This document shows, piece after piece, positions 45,146-53,616 of a stretch of 64,000 nucleotides of DNA. How positions within the stretch are numbered: the first letter of the stretch is position 1; every line of letters begins with the position of its first letter. The notes under the pieces were generated by a model, which was not told where the DNA came from, ran no database searches, and saw nothing but the letters and a program-made list of their open reading frames with translations. The position numbers were made by a program, and so were the translations under genes. This DNA comes from Arthrobacter sp. MYb213 (GTDB lineage: Bacteria; Actinomycetota; Actinomycetes; Actinomycetales; Micrococcaceae), in assembly GCF_002979915.1 (NCBI RefSeq), contig NZ_PCQA01000007.1, positions 186,001 to 250,000 on the forward strand. The letters run 5' to 3'.

Positions 45146-45733
45146 CTACAAAACGCCCGCATTGGTTAGTGCCTCACGCAGAAGTTCAACACCTTGAAAA
45201 TGATGGGTCACGAAACCTAGCTCGTCGGCACCGGAAAGTTTTGACAGGGAATCGTCTGTAAAAAAGACCTCTGGCCCCTTGAGATCAAGAGCATCAAGAA
45301 CATGTCGAAATATGCGTTGATCCGGTTTGATGTAGCCGACAAAAGCGGAGTTGAATACGCGGTCGATATGCTTCCTGATGCCCTGAGCTATTAATTCGTC
45401 CGGGATGGTGTCTGTACCGTTAGTCAAGATTGCGACTGTGATTCCACGGTTTCGCAGAATATCCGTAAGTTGCAGGACTGACTGGTCGAGCTGGGGTATT
45501 TGTTCTCCCCATTCATTTGCCGCGTCGCCGGAACCAACAATCTGTCCTATTTGGCAGATCCATTGCTCACGTGAGATGAGACCGGTTGTAGCTTCGGTCA
45601 GAAGTGGCTGGGAGAACGCGGTGGCATCGAGGATACCGTTTTCGAGATGGTGACGATATTCAATTCCGTCTGAATGGCCGGACGGGAAGTGGCGAATGAC
45701 GCCGTCAAGGTCAAAAACTACTGCTCGAATCAT
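45146..45733 (-). CDS. HAD-superfamily hydrolase
   Basis: 195 residues from the ATG at 45733 (MIRAVVFDLDGVIRHFP), chosen because HAD motif I lies at the start; the long upstream extension to 45934 has no support. Motif II is AILTNGTDT, motif III the lysine in GYIKPDQRIF, and motif IV FFTDDSLSKLSGADELG. These are the parts of a YihX-like or sugar-phosphate phosphatase. The substrate is unknown. Confidence 0.83.
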   Translation of the reverse strand: MIRAVVFDLDGVIRHFPSGHSDGIEYRHHLENGILDATAFSQPLLTEATTGLISREQWICQIGQIVGSGDAANEWGEQIPQLDQSVLQLTDILRNRGITVAILTNGTDTIPDELIAQGIRKHIDRVFNSAFVGYIKPDQRIFRHVLDALDLKGPEVFFTDDSLSKLSGADELGFVTHHFQGVELLREALTNAGVL

Positions 45734-45749
45734 GCTCACATCCTGCCAA

Positions 45750-46183
45750 ATGTTCGGATTCCTACAAAACTGGAAATTACAGTCCCAGTCAGGGTTCGAA
45801 TTACGGGACGTATTCAGAACTTCCCTAAATCGCAAGGATTCTACGGACATTATCGAAGATTTAGAACGAAGGAAGCTCGCGTGCTTGCCCATATCGCGCC
45901 AGATGCTGGCTATTGGTTCTCGGATGGATCTCACTACGGACGCGCGGAAATCCGAGTAGCTCGGCAGGATACGTCTGATGCGATCCAGAATGAGATTATT
46001 TCAATCCACGACTTGACTTGGGTAACTATGAGAACCGACATTACGGTCTGCCGATACCATTTTTCGTGGACCAGCTTAGGACAGGGTCAACCGCGATCTG
46101 GATCCGGAAGAGGAACCAACGTTCTAGTCAAGCACGAGTCTGGATGGTTTATAGAGCATGAAAAGCTGACCTCCGACGGATAA
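45750..46183 (+). pseudogene. SnoaL/DUF4440-like (NTF2 fold) protein, damaged
   Basis: The last 100 residues (VLAHIAPDAGYWFSDGSHYG, then RYHFSWTSLGQG and GRGTNVLVKHESGWFIEHEK) are a good SnoaL-like/DUF4440 domain, ending at 46183. The usual N-terminal helix is not in that frame, but a matching piece, DIIEDLERRKLA, lies just upstream in another frame (about 45840-45875). So an internal deletion with frameshift is likely. The frame back to 45674 overlaps the start of the HAD gene on the other strand and does not look like protein. Exact left end is uncertain. Confidence 0.5.
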
Positions 46184-46348
46184 GCTCCCGTAGAACGTTC
46201 CCCTACGGTCGGCTCGGCCCGGTGTTGAAGACACTGGACAGAAATGCTGGGGACTTCGGAACGTGGTGGGAGGATACGATGAAATTCGTTAGGAGTTCCT
46301 TCTTGAAGCCCTATCCACGCGAAGTCAAAACATTATTGTGAGGTTCAA

Positions 46349-46498
46349 ATGCCGTCTGAAATCCGTGCGAGATGCGCGTCTTGTAGGACTGCTTTACGCC
46401 CAGGAGACAATAACGCTTGGTTTGGACCAGCTGGATACGCGCTTTGCTCAAAATGCCGCTTTCAAGACGCTAGGTACGAAGCAAAGGACTCTCGATAA
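46349..46498 (+). CDS. Small zinc-ribbon-like protein
   Basis: A 49-residue protein with two CxxC pairs: RARCASCRTALRPGDN and GYALCSKCRFQDARYE (cysteines about residues 9, 12, 33 and 36). Such spacing would bind one zinc ion. GAGG lies 6 bp before the ATG at 46349. A 20-codon frame with GGAGG (46279-46341) sits just upstream and might be a leader. Nothing in the neighbourhood suggests a partner. It could act as a regulator or adaptor; I know no named family for it. Confidence 0.6.
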   Translation: MPSEIRARCASCRTALRPGDNNAWFGPAGYALCSKCRFQDARYEAKDSR

Positions 46499-47071
46499 AG
46501 AAGATTGCACTCGAAGAAAAATTGGTGCAACTGTCTTGTACGACTTCCATCGACCTACTGAAACTGCAAATGAGGTTTGATTAAGAACTGCTCTATTGCT
46601 CCAGATGTTAGTGCGTCCATTTGCTACTACAAGGAACTGCACTGAAAAGTCATCCACGGTCTAAGAGGAATACAGGTCGATAGAGCGCTGGTATCCGCGG
46701 CGCAGGAGTCTAGGAGAAATGCTCGTGTCAGAACTTGGCCGTCGGCAACGGCTTGTACGGGTTCTGTCAGCTTGCGGGCGATGCTGGTAGAACTCGCGAG
46801 ACAATTGACGTTGCAGGCCGATGTTTCGCTCTTAGTACTCTTCAAGAATCTGGTCGAACCAAGGACGGGCGAATCAATCAGGAAAATCTATACGGCTAAG
46901 CATTGTCGCGTGACCTCGAATTTCTTTAAGGCTGAATCGACTTCATCTGAATTGCAGGCAGCGCGCAAGAACAAAGAGTTCGCCGGTCACAATTCAATGG
47001 ATCGGCCGAGCCAGGGATGCTGCCCGCAGCTGGCTTAGACTACGGGCAGCATCCTGGTCGGCATCATCAAA
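46499..47071. other. Gene-poor stretch
   Basis: About 570 bp without a confident gene. Several short frames overlap on both strands (forward 46772-47038, forward 46714-46899, reverse 46627-46845), none with a ribosome-binding site and a recognisable family. A long inverted repeat (47011-47057) lies before the aldo/keto reductase stop. Confidence 0.5.
47011..47057 (-). terminator. Hairpin after aldo/keto reductase gene
   Basis: GGATGCTGCCCG pairs with CGGGCAGCATCC across a 16-nt loop, extended by CCAGG/CCTGG with a bulge. It lies about 15 bp after the reverse-strand stop at 47072; there is no T-run. Confidence 0.65.
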
Positions 47072-47902
47072 TTAGCCGTTGAAGGTGTCCGGGTTTAGTC
47101 CGGTACGACCATCACGGTCTAGGGCATCAATGTTTGCCAGTTCGTCGCTGGTCAATTCGAAGCCGAATAGATCCAGGTTGGCGACGATTCGTGATTCGGT
47201 GACCGACTTCGGGATGATCACCCGGCCCTGCTGCAGGTGCCAGCGCAGGATAATCTGAGCAGCGGTCGCCTCGTGCGCCTCGGCAATACCGATGATGGTT
47301 TCATCGGTAAGCAATGCTCCCTGAGCCAGCGGGCTCCATGCTTCGGTGACGATGCCATGTTCGGTGTTCGCGGCAATGACTTCGCGGTTCTGCAGAGCGG
47401 GGTGCAGTTCCACCTGGTTCACGGCCGGAACGATGCTTCCCTCGGCAATCACCTTGTCCAGGTGCGCTGGCTGGAAGTTCGAAACGCCGATGGCGCGGAT
47501 CTTCTTATCGGTGTACAACTTCTCCATCGCCTTCCAGGTCTCAACATACAGATCCTTGTCCGGGGCTGGCCAGTGAATCAGGAACAGATCGAGGTAGTCC
47601 AGACCCAGGCGCTGCAAGCTTGCCTCAAAAGCTACCAATGTCTGCTCGTACCCCATGTCACCGATCCAGACCTTGGAGGTAATGAATAGGTCTTCTCGGG
47701 CAATGCCGGACTGAGTCAGTGCTGCACCTACGCCTTCTTCGTTACCGTAGATTGCTGCGGTGTCGATGCTGCGATACCCGGCCTTCAATGCGGCACTGAC
47801 TGCTGCGGTAGTTTCCTCGTTCGGAATCTGGAAGACACCGAAACCGATCTGTGGCATTTCAACGCCATTGTTCAGGGTGATGGTAGGAATTGCGGTAGTC
47901 AT
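47072..47902 (-). CDS. Aldo/keto reductase (2,5-diketo-gluconate reductase type)
   Basis: 276 residues, a TIM-barrel NADPH reductase of carbonyls. The family signatures are visible: IGFGVFQIPNEE, YRSIDTAAIYGNEEGVGAAL (catalytic Asp and Tyr), LFITSKVWIGDMGYEQT (catalytic Lys), LFLIHWPAPDKD (His) and the C-terminal IIPKSVTESRIVANLDLFGFEL. It is followed upstream on the same strand, after 45 bp, by an MFS gene and may be co-transcribed with it under the MarR protein. Confidence 0.92.
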   Translation of the reverse strand: MTTAIPTITLNNGVEMPQIGFGVFQIPNEETTAAVSAALKAGYRSIDTAAIYGNEEGVGAALTQSGIAREDLFITSKVWIGDMGYEQTLVAFEASLQRLGLDYLDLFLIHWPAPDKDLYVETWKAMEKLYTDKKIRAIGVSNFQPAHLDKVIAEGSIVPAVNQVELHPALQNREVIAANTEHGIVTEAWSPLAQGALLTDETIIGIAEAHEATAAQIILRWHLQQGRVIIPKSVTESRIVANLDLFGFELTSDELANIDALDRDGRTGLNPDTFNG

Positions 47903-47947
47903 AACTAACTCCTTGAAATTGTTTGCGGTTATGGAAAATCTTTGAGC

Positions 47948-49126
47948 CTAGCTGGCCGGAATCAGGTTGGATACTTTGGCCGATTTCTTGGCCAGTGACA
48001 TGGCGACCAAAACCAAGATCAATGCGGCGACCGTAATTGCGGCACCGATCCAAATCGGTGAGGTGTAGCCCAGTCCTGCTGCGATACCTAGGCCACCGGC
48101 CCACGCACCGAGTGCATTGCCCAGGTTGAAGGCGCCGATGTTGGCGCCTGAGGCCAAGGTTGGGGCCGATCCAGCGAACTGCATGATGCGGCTCTGTAGC
48201 CCTGGAACGGTACCGAAGCCGAAGCCACCCATGAGGAACAGGGCCACCACGGTGGCCACCGGGTTACTTGCCAGCGCACCGAAGGCGATCAAGACAACGA
48301 GCAAGGCGGCGATGAAGAATACCAAGGTGCGGTCGATGCTCTTGTCGGCCATGCGGCCACCGAGCCAGTTACCCACGAACAGGCCCACACCGAAGAGCAT
48401 CAGCAACCATGGAACGCTGGACGCGTTGAATCCGGTGACCTCGGTCAGGGTGTATGCGATATAGGTGAAGGCGCCAAACATTCCACCGTACCCAAGGACG
48501 GTGACACCGAGGGAGAGCCAGACCTGCAGGGAGGTGAAGGCCCCGAGTTCTTTGCGCAGCGAGATACCCTCTGCCGCATGTTTGATGACTGGAACCAGTA
48601 CGATGATGCCGATCAGGGCAATAACACCAATGCCGGAGATGGCCCAGAAGGTCGAGCGCCAGCCAGAATGCTGTCCAAGCAGGGTTCCGAAAGGAACGCC
48701 CAGGACGTTGGCGGCGGTCAGGCCGGTGAACATGATCGCGATGGCGCCAGCCTTCTTGTTGGCTGGAACCAAGTCAGCTGCGACGACCGCACCGATGCCG
48801 AAGAAGGCACCGTGACAGAGGGCGGCAATGACGCGGCCAATCATAGCCACCTCGTAGGTCGAGGCCATAGCAGTGAGCGAGTTGCCGAGAATGAAGAGAA
48901 CCAGCAAACCGACTAGCACTGGTTTGCGTGGCAAGCGGACGGTGGCCGCGGTGAGGCCAAGGGCGCCGACCACAACACTGAGTGCATATCCGGAAATGAG
49001 CCAGCCAGCTGCGGCCTCGCTGACGGCGAAGTCGGTTGCCACGTCCGGCAACAGGCCCATGATGACAAATTCGGTAAGCCCGATGCCAAAGGCACCGATG
49101 GCCAACGCAATAAGACCCAGCGGCAT
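47948..49126 (-). CDS. MFS efflux transporter (AraJ/sugar-efflux-like)
   Basis: 392 residues with 12 helices. The start MPLGLIALAIGAFGIGLTEFVIMGLLPDVATDF is the DHA1 AraJ/YdhP signature, and RVIAALCHGAFFGIGAVVAADLV is another conserved part. It would export a drug or sugar-like compound. It is divergent from a marR gene and shares with it an operator region of repeated GTTGCACACGC words. The aldo/keto reductase gene follows it. Confidence 0.88.
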   Translation of the reverse strand: MPLGLIALAIGAFGIGLTEFVIMGLLPDVATDFAVSEAAAGWLISGYALSVVVGALGLTAATVRLPRKPVLVGLLVLFILGNSLTAMASTYEVAMIGRVIAALCHGAFFGIGAVVAADLVPANKKAGAIAIMFTGLTAANVLGVPFGTLLGQHSGWRSTFWAISGIGVIALIGIIVLVPVIKHAAEGISLRKELGAFTSLQVWLSLGVTVLGYGGMFGAFTYIAYTLTEVTGFNASSVPWLLMLFGVGLFVGNWLGGRMADKSIDRTLVFFIAALLVVLIAFGALASNPVATVVALFLMGGFGFGTVPGLQSRIMQFAGSAPTLASGANIGAFNLGNALGAWAGGLGIAAGLGYTSPIWIGAAITVAALILVLVAMSLAKKSAKVSNLIPAS

Positions 49127-49156
49127 AGCGTTACTCCTGATAGACTAGATAAATTA

Positions 49157-49206
49157 GTTGCACACGCTTGTTATTGCGCGATGAACACTATCGTTGCACA
49201 CGCAAC
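49157..49206. promoter_or_regulatory. MarR-type operators between MFS gene and marR
   Basis: The word GTTGCACACGC occurs twice (49157-49167 and 49193-49203), 36 bp apart. The second copy is part of the perfect inverted repeat GTTGC-ACAC-GCAAC (49193-49206). They lie in the 114-bp divergent region. The likely reader is the MarR protein, acting on both genes. The arrangement also rules out the ATG at 49181 as the marR start. Confidence 0.7.
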
Positions 49207-49240
49207 TAACCAGCGCAAGCAAGTACTTTTGGAGGAACCC

Positions 49241-49687
49241 ATGGGAATCGCAGATGATGCTGTCGAAATCCGTGCTCATGGATGGCGTACATTGGCGTCA
49301 TTGCACGGATTAATCGATGCCGCGCTAGAAAAAGACCTGACCGCCCAGGCCGGACTTTCTGTGGTCGAGTACACATTGCTAGACGCCCTAAACCGTCAGG
49401 ACGGCTGGCATATGCGCATGGCGCAGCTTGCCCGTGCCACAGCCCTGAGCCCCAGCGCGACGACGCGCCTGGTGACCAGACTGGAAGATCGCAATCTACT
49501 CTCACGCGTGTTGTGCGCCGATGACCGTCGTGGGATCTATACCGAGCTCACCGCCAACGGCCACGAGCTGTATCAGAAGGCCAAGCCCATCCACGATGCC
49601 ACGTTGGAACGTGTCTTGAGGCAGGCCGAGGAACAGCCTGAACTGGCGCCACTGGCCCGCATTCTTCACGAGTACTCTGCCGCTTAG
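49241..49687 (+). CDS. MarR-family transcriptional regulator
   Basis: About 148 residues with a winged helix: MRMAQLARATALSPSATTRLVTRLEDRNLLSRVLCADDRRGIYTELTANG (about residues 55-105). The ATG at 49241 has GGAGGAA upstream; the frame is open back to 49181 but that part overlaps the operators. It is divergent from the MFS gene and probably represses it until a toxic compound binds. Confidence 0.88.
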   Translation: MGIADDAVEIRAHGWRTLASLHGLIDAALEKDLTAQAGLSVVEYTLLDALNRQDGWHMRMAQLARATALSPSATTRLVTRLEDRNLLSRVLCADDRRGIYTELTANGHELYQKAKPIHDATLERVLRQAEEQPELAPLARILHEYSAA

Positions 49688-49718
49688 CCGTTCACCATTC
49701 CCGCTGGAAGGCTCAAAT

Positions 49719-50399
49719 TTGCCACGTCCACAATTCGCCGCCGTACTCTTTGATTGTGATGGCGTACTAGCCGATTCCGAGTCCATCACCAACGCAGTGC
49801 TCCGAGAGATGCTCATTGACTTGGGATGGAATATCAGCCAAGAAGGATGCATCAGCATCTTCATCGGCAAGTCCCTGAAAGATCAGTGGCCATGCATCCT
49901 CGCAAATACCGGATTCCGCATTGATGATCAGTGGATTGGCCAATTCAGGAATCGCAGGGACCTCGCACTGCGTTCAAGTTTGCAAGCGGTGCCGGGTTCA
50001 GTCGAAGCCGTCACACAAGTTGTGGAAAGCTACGGAACACAAATCGCTTGCGCTACTGGGGCTGACCGCGCCAAAGTGGAGATGCAGCTATCCCTCACGG
50101 GGCTCACGCAATTCTTTGGCGACCGTGTCTTCAGCGGCATGGAATGTCCACGCAGCAAGCCCGCGCCCGATGTGTATCTCACGGCAGCAGCTGCGCTGGG
50201 AGTCGAACCGGAACAGGCAGCAGTTATCGAAGACACGGTTGCGGGCGTTAGTGCTGGCGTCGCAGCAGGTGCAACGGTTTTCGGATATTGCCCCGGAGGC
50301 CCAATCAGCAGCACGCCGGAACAGTTATTTGAGGCCGGTGCCAGCCAGATCTTCACAAGCATGGAGCAGTTGCCCGGACTGCTAGTGCAAGGCTACTGA
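49719..50399 (+). CDS. HAD phosphatase, beta-phosphoglucomutase-like
   Basis: 226 residues. VLFDCDGVLADSESIT (motif I and the cap-opening residues), IACATGADRAKVE (motif II), ECPRSKPAPDVYL (motif III lysine) and VIEDTVAGVSAGVAAG (motif IV) are all present. The start is TTG at 49719 with GGAAGG upstream. It follows marR by 31 bp on the same strand. Members act on sugar phosphates or phosphoglycolate; the substrate here is unknown. Confidence 0.88.
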   Translation: MPRPQFAAVLFDCDGVLADSESITNAVLREMLIDLGWNISQEGCISIFIGKSLKDQWPCILANTGFRIDDQWIGQFRNRRDLALRSSLQAVPGSVEAVTQVVESYGTQIACATGADRAKVEMQLSLTGLTQFFGDRVFSGMECPRSKPAPDVYLTAAAALGVEPEQAAVIEDTVAGVSAGVAAGATVFGYCPGGPISSTPEQLFEAGASQIFTSMEQLPGLLVQGY

Positions 50400-50406
50400 C
50401 ATTGGA

Positions 50407-51033
50407 TTAGCCCCATGAATCCAACGCGAAATCCTGGCCCAAAGTACCCCGCCCGGCAAGCCATGCCACGAGTTCGCGGCGTGCTCCTGCGCCGTTCAAT
50501 CGTTCGGGAACCGTGGCAAGCAAATTTTCAAGGTCCCAGCTTACATATTCGTCTGGCCACTGGCTAGACGTATAGCCAAGTCCCAAGTCCACCATGTGCA
50601 TGTGGACTTCGCGTAGACGATGCGCAGGGCAAGCGCCTGCACCATAATGGCTACCTCCCATGAAGTCGGAGTTGGGCCAGCCGGCATCATCACTCTGCTG
50701 AAGGATTTTATCCAGCTGCGCAACGCTCGTTTCAAGGTCATGCACGATCTCAGAGACAGAACGTTGGGCTCCATCAGCTATTTCTTGGCGACGTTGCCCG
50801 GGGCCATTGGCATATTTGGGAACGTCCACCCCGCGCAGTGCACCATCCAACCGTCGGGCGTGGGCATCTGCATTTCGGGCCAAATGGGTGAGCACGTGAC
50901 CAACACTCCAGCCAGGCAATTTGCTGTCTTGGTGTGCGGCGGTATCGTCCAGCAAGGCTACGTGATCCATTAACCGCGCATGCGCATCGAGGCATAGCCT
51001 GGCGGCAATGGCTGAATTCTTTTCAAGATCCAT
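50407..51033 (-). CDS. Mycothiol-dependent maleylpyruvate isomerase-fold protein
   Basis: 208 residues of the DinB-related MDMPI family: LPGWSVGHVLTHLARNADAHARRLDGAL gives the metal-binding histidine region (about residues 40-67), and AHRLREVHMHMVDLGLGYTSSQWP the second histidine set. In actinobacteria these proteins use mycothiol; the best-known one isomerises maleylpyruvate, but no aromatic-degradation genes are nearby, so the substrate is open. Confidence 0.87.
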   Translation of the reverse strand: MDLEKNSAIAARLCLDAHARLMDHVALLDDTAAHQDSKLPGWSVGHVLTHLARNADAHARRLDGALRGVDVPKYANGPGQRRQEIADGAQRSVSEIVHDLETSVAQLDKILQQSDDAGWPNSDFMGGSHYGAGACPAHRLREVHMHMVDLGLGYTSSQWPDEYVSWDLENLLATVPERLNGAGARRELVAWLAGRGTLGQDFALDSWG

Positions 51034-51113
51034 GGGGCCTTCCAGGTTAGCCTGCTTGCGGGCAGCGTATGAGGCCAGCTTAAGGCACTGCGGCAGCCGA
51101 GCATGCCATCGTT

Positions 51114-52049
51114 TCAGAAACCGCCGGTCGCGGCGGAATTGGAATCGGCAAACAGTATTCCCAATGCCTCTCGGCCAATTGCACCCAAAAGGTCATCGGG
51201 GCCGAGGTTAGCGGTCAACATTGCGAATCGCAGACCCCACCCACGAGAGCGTCGCCATATCGGACTTCCGGGTTCTACCCCGTATTGGTCGAACGCCTCC
51301 GAAATTATTGCAGGGCTGAAGTGCATCCAAAACATGCCAAGATCGCTTGCCGGGTCACCGGTACACAGATCTCCGAAATCAACCAGCGAAACAATGGCGT
51401 CTTGGCTGGCAGAGTCATTGATGATCGTGTTGTGCGGATGCGGGTCTCCATGCAGCCACACCGGTGCACCCTCGTGTGGCGCGGCGGAAACAGCATCTTC
51501 CCAGAGGGCAAGGGCAGGTTCTTGCAACGCGGGATCCAGCGCCGAAATCTGGTTGCGGGTCTTCATATCAAGCGCTGTCAGCGGCACCCCGCGGAATTCG
51601 CTGCGCGGTGCGGATGCTCCGGCCGGCTGGTGCAGCCGGTACAAGATCCGCGTGAATTGCTCTGCGTAGCCATCGCGCACAGTGCGGTTCACCGTTGCAG
51701 CACTGCGTCCCGGTATATAGGGGCAGATCGAGAAGGTGAATGGGTAGTGCGGCGCGGGTTCGCCAACGAAGATTGGCAAGGCAATGGGCAGGCCGGTCTC
51801 CGCGGCCAACTGTGGCAGCCAACGCCGTTCATTGTGCCCTATGGCCTCGCCCAATTCCCTGCGTGGCAGGCGCACCGCCAGTTCGGTACCCAGCCGGTAC
51901 ACCTCGTTATCCCAACCGGTGGCCAGGTAGAAGATTTCTTCGTTGGCCCACTGCGGGGCCTGGGTGTCCAGCAGCTGCTTGACCAATTCGGCGTTGATCT
52001 CCACTTCTGCGTGCGGCATTCCGGTGTGTCCCGAGGGGAAAGTGGTCAT
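51114..52049 (-). CDS. Aminoglycoside phosphotransferase-family kinase
   Basis: 311 residues. The kinase-like fold is marked by GWDNEVYRLGTELAVRLPRR (nucleotide-binding lysine replaced in part by an arginine-rich stretch), the catalytic loop VWLHGDPHPHNTII (about residues 208-221) and the metal-binding DFGDLCTGDPASDLGMFW. Members phosphorylate aminoglycosides or sugars and other metabolites; resistance should not be assumed. Divergent from a DinB-family gene. Confidence 0.85.
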   Translation of the reverse strand: MTTFPSGHTGMPHAEVEINAELVKQLLDTQAPQWANEEIFYLATGWDNEVYRLGTELAVRLPRRELGEAIGHNERRWLPQLAAETGLPIALPIFVGEPAPHYPFTFSICPYIPGRSAATVNRTVRDGYAEQFTRILYRLHQPAGASAPRSEFRGVPLTALDMKTRNQISALDPALQEPALALWEDAVSAAPHEGAPVWLHGDPHPHNTIINDSASQDAIVSLVDFGDLCTGDPASDLGMFWMHFSPAIISEAFDQYGVEPGSPIWRRSRGWGLRFAMLTANLGPDDLLGAIGREALGILFADSNSAATGGF

Positions 52050-52113
52050 TGCTCAATGCTAGTGCACCCCGAAATGCCCCATATTGCCGACTAAATCCCT
52101 CTAGAATCGGTGC

Positions 52114-52587
52114 ATGGACTCACCGTTTTCCAGCGAGCAAATTCTCGCAACACTCTTGCTAGAGAAATTTGATCAGCTCACCGAGGTTTTGGCGAGCATT
52201 CCGGAGGATCTGGTCAATAACGTCCTGCCAATGGCCGGTAGCAATTCGCCGGTGCAGTTGGTGGGGCATTGTTGCGGGGTGATGCGCCGTTGGTCCTCCA
52301 CGGTCAACCTCGGCGTTGTAGTCCCCCGTGATCGTGAGGCCGAGTTTACCGCGGTTATGAACAAGGAATCTGCGCTGGAGCTGGCCAAGGAGACCAGGAT
52401 CGCGTTCGCCAACGACCTGTCTCAAACCTCTATGCAGCAAGCCCCCGTTGCGGCCCCGCCGGGCAGGGAGCACGAATACTGGATGTCCACTTGTCAGGGT
52501 GTGCTCCTGCATGTGCTGGAGGAACTGTGCCAGCACCTAGGGCACATGGAAATCACGCGGGATTGCCTTACGCAACCTGCATCATGA
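52114..52587 (+). CDS. DinB-family (DUF664) protein
   Basis: 157 residues of the DinB/DUF664 four-helix fold: SNSPVQLVGHCCGVMRRWSS (first histidine, about residue 53) and LHVLEELCQHLGHMEITRDCL (last two histidines, about residues 136-142) would bind a metal ion, as in thiol-dependent S-transferases of actinobacteria. It overlaps by an ATGA the interrupted ORF that follows. Substrate unknown. Confidence 0.82.
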   Translation: MDSPFSSEQILATLLLEKFDQLTEVLASIPEDLVNNVLPMAGSNSPVQLVGHCCGVMRRWSSTVNLGVVVPRDREAEFTAVMNKESALELAKETRIAFANDLSQTSMQQAPVAAPPGREHEYWMSTCQGVLLHVLEELCQHLGHMEITRDCLTQPAS

Positions 52588-52781
52588 AAATCGATTGGTG
52601 CAAGGCAGAACGTTGGTCTGCCAGTTACGCTGTTCGCGACTAGCGGGTTGGCGGCGCGCGGGAACTTTCCAGACGAACATGGCGCCCCATCAGGCAAGAC
52701 CAAGATTACTGGCCGCCGCTGGATCACCGTCAGCACAACCTGCTCAATATCTTGGAGCTCCGGCTCCTGTGCGAAGACTGA
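52584..52781 (+). pseudogene. Short ORF interrupted by an amber codon
   Basis: The frame starts with an ATG overlapping the DinB stop (ATGA) and reads MKIDWCKAERWSASYAVRD, then TAG at 52641-52643, then RVGGARELSRRTWRPIRQDQ and DHRQHNLLNILELRLLCED to a stop at 52779-52781. The second part looks like ordinary protein, rich in tryptophan and leucine. A nonsense mutation in a 65-residue gene is the plain reading. The next 290 bp to 53075 show no confident gene. Confidence 0.45.
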
Positions 52782-53075
52782 CTCTCACAATAGTTCCGGA
52801 CGCCACGACTCACCGCCTCGAAATACTCATCACCAATCTGGCGCTCATGCTCTCCGCCGGCAGGTTGGGGACCATGGCCTCCGAAGCGGTGGTCTCTCGC
52901 TTCATGGTTCGGATCAAATCCATGCCAGAGGTCATTCGATTTTGGTTCAAGCCGCCTCGAAAAAACAGGGCACTGCTGGGAGTTACAAACGCGGGCATGG
53001 CTTCGCTAGCCACCCACCTTAGCTTCTTTGAAAATAGCAGCGCCATATGGTCTGAAATCTAAAAAAGCTGTGTCG

Positions 53076-53360
53076 CTACCGCGACTTATCGCGGGCAACA
53101 ACATGGAGAGCAAAGCCAATGGCGGATAACGTTGCCCCAAAAGGCGCAAGCACCTGGGCGCCGATTGAGGTAACCAGTGCGAGTGGATAAGTTATCAGCC
53201 GTTCGCCAGGCCCAAGGCCGCCATACAGTCCAGCGAACATACCTGGCGCAAAGGTTGCAAAGGCTACGCCGACGATAGCAAATACAATCCCGATGAGAAT
53301 AAGTCGCTTGTGAACTCTTTGCACTGCCGCTCCTCTAAACTGGCTGACCTTATTATTCAA
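53076..53360 (-). CDS. Small membrane protein
   Basis: 94 residues with two hydrophobic helices (LILIGIVFAIVGVAFATFAPG and VLAPFGATLSAIGFALHVVA) and short charged ends. It stands alone between the DinB region and the YefM-YoeB pair. No family recognised. Similar two-helix proteins are common in actinobacteria without known function. Confidence 0.6.
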   Translation of the reverse strand: MNNKVSQFRGAAVQRVHKRLILIGIVFAIVGVAFATFAPGMFAGLYGGLGPGERLITYPLALVTSIGAQVLAPFGATLSAIGFALHVVARDKSR

Positions 53361-53582
53361 ACATATTAGATAAATTGGACATTCGCCAGCAGTTCCTGAC
53401 GATCACACTTAAGCCGAGGAGTGCAACATGTTGGCCCTCGTGTTCAAATCCATTGTCAGATGCCTCAATGTCATTTCTGAAAACCCCGGTGCCTGAGCAT
53501 CAACAAGACCATGCGCAATCGGATTGGGCATGTGGTTCACCTTTTTATGGGCAGTTAGGCATAATTCTTTGCACATCTCAGA

Positions 53583-53604
53583 GTGGTACCATATTAAGTA
53601 CCAC
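53583..53604 (+). promoter_or_regulatory. Inverted-repeat operator of yefM-yoeB
   Basis: GTGGTAC (53583-53589) and GTACCAC (53598-53604) form an inverted repeat with an 8-bp spacer, ending 12 bp before the yefM start codon and directly before its AAGGAGG. Antitoxins of this family repress their own operon through such palindromes. Confidence 0.7.
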
Positions 53605-53616
53605 AAGGAGGTTGGT

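Noticed and set aside
46772-47038. 88-codon forward frame before the aldo/keto reductase gene
   Set aside because: No ribosome-binding site, no family, and other frames over the same bases look equally protein-like.
52595-53062. 155-codon forward frame after the DinB-family gene
   Set aside because: Composition is not protein-like in the first half, no ribosome-binding site, and it overlaps the better amber-interrupted frame.
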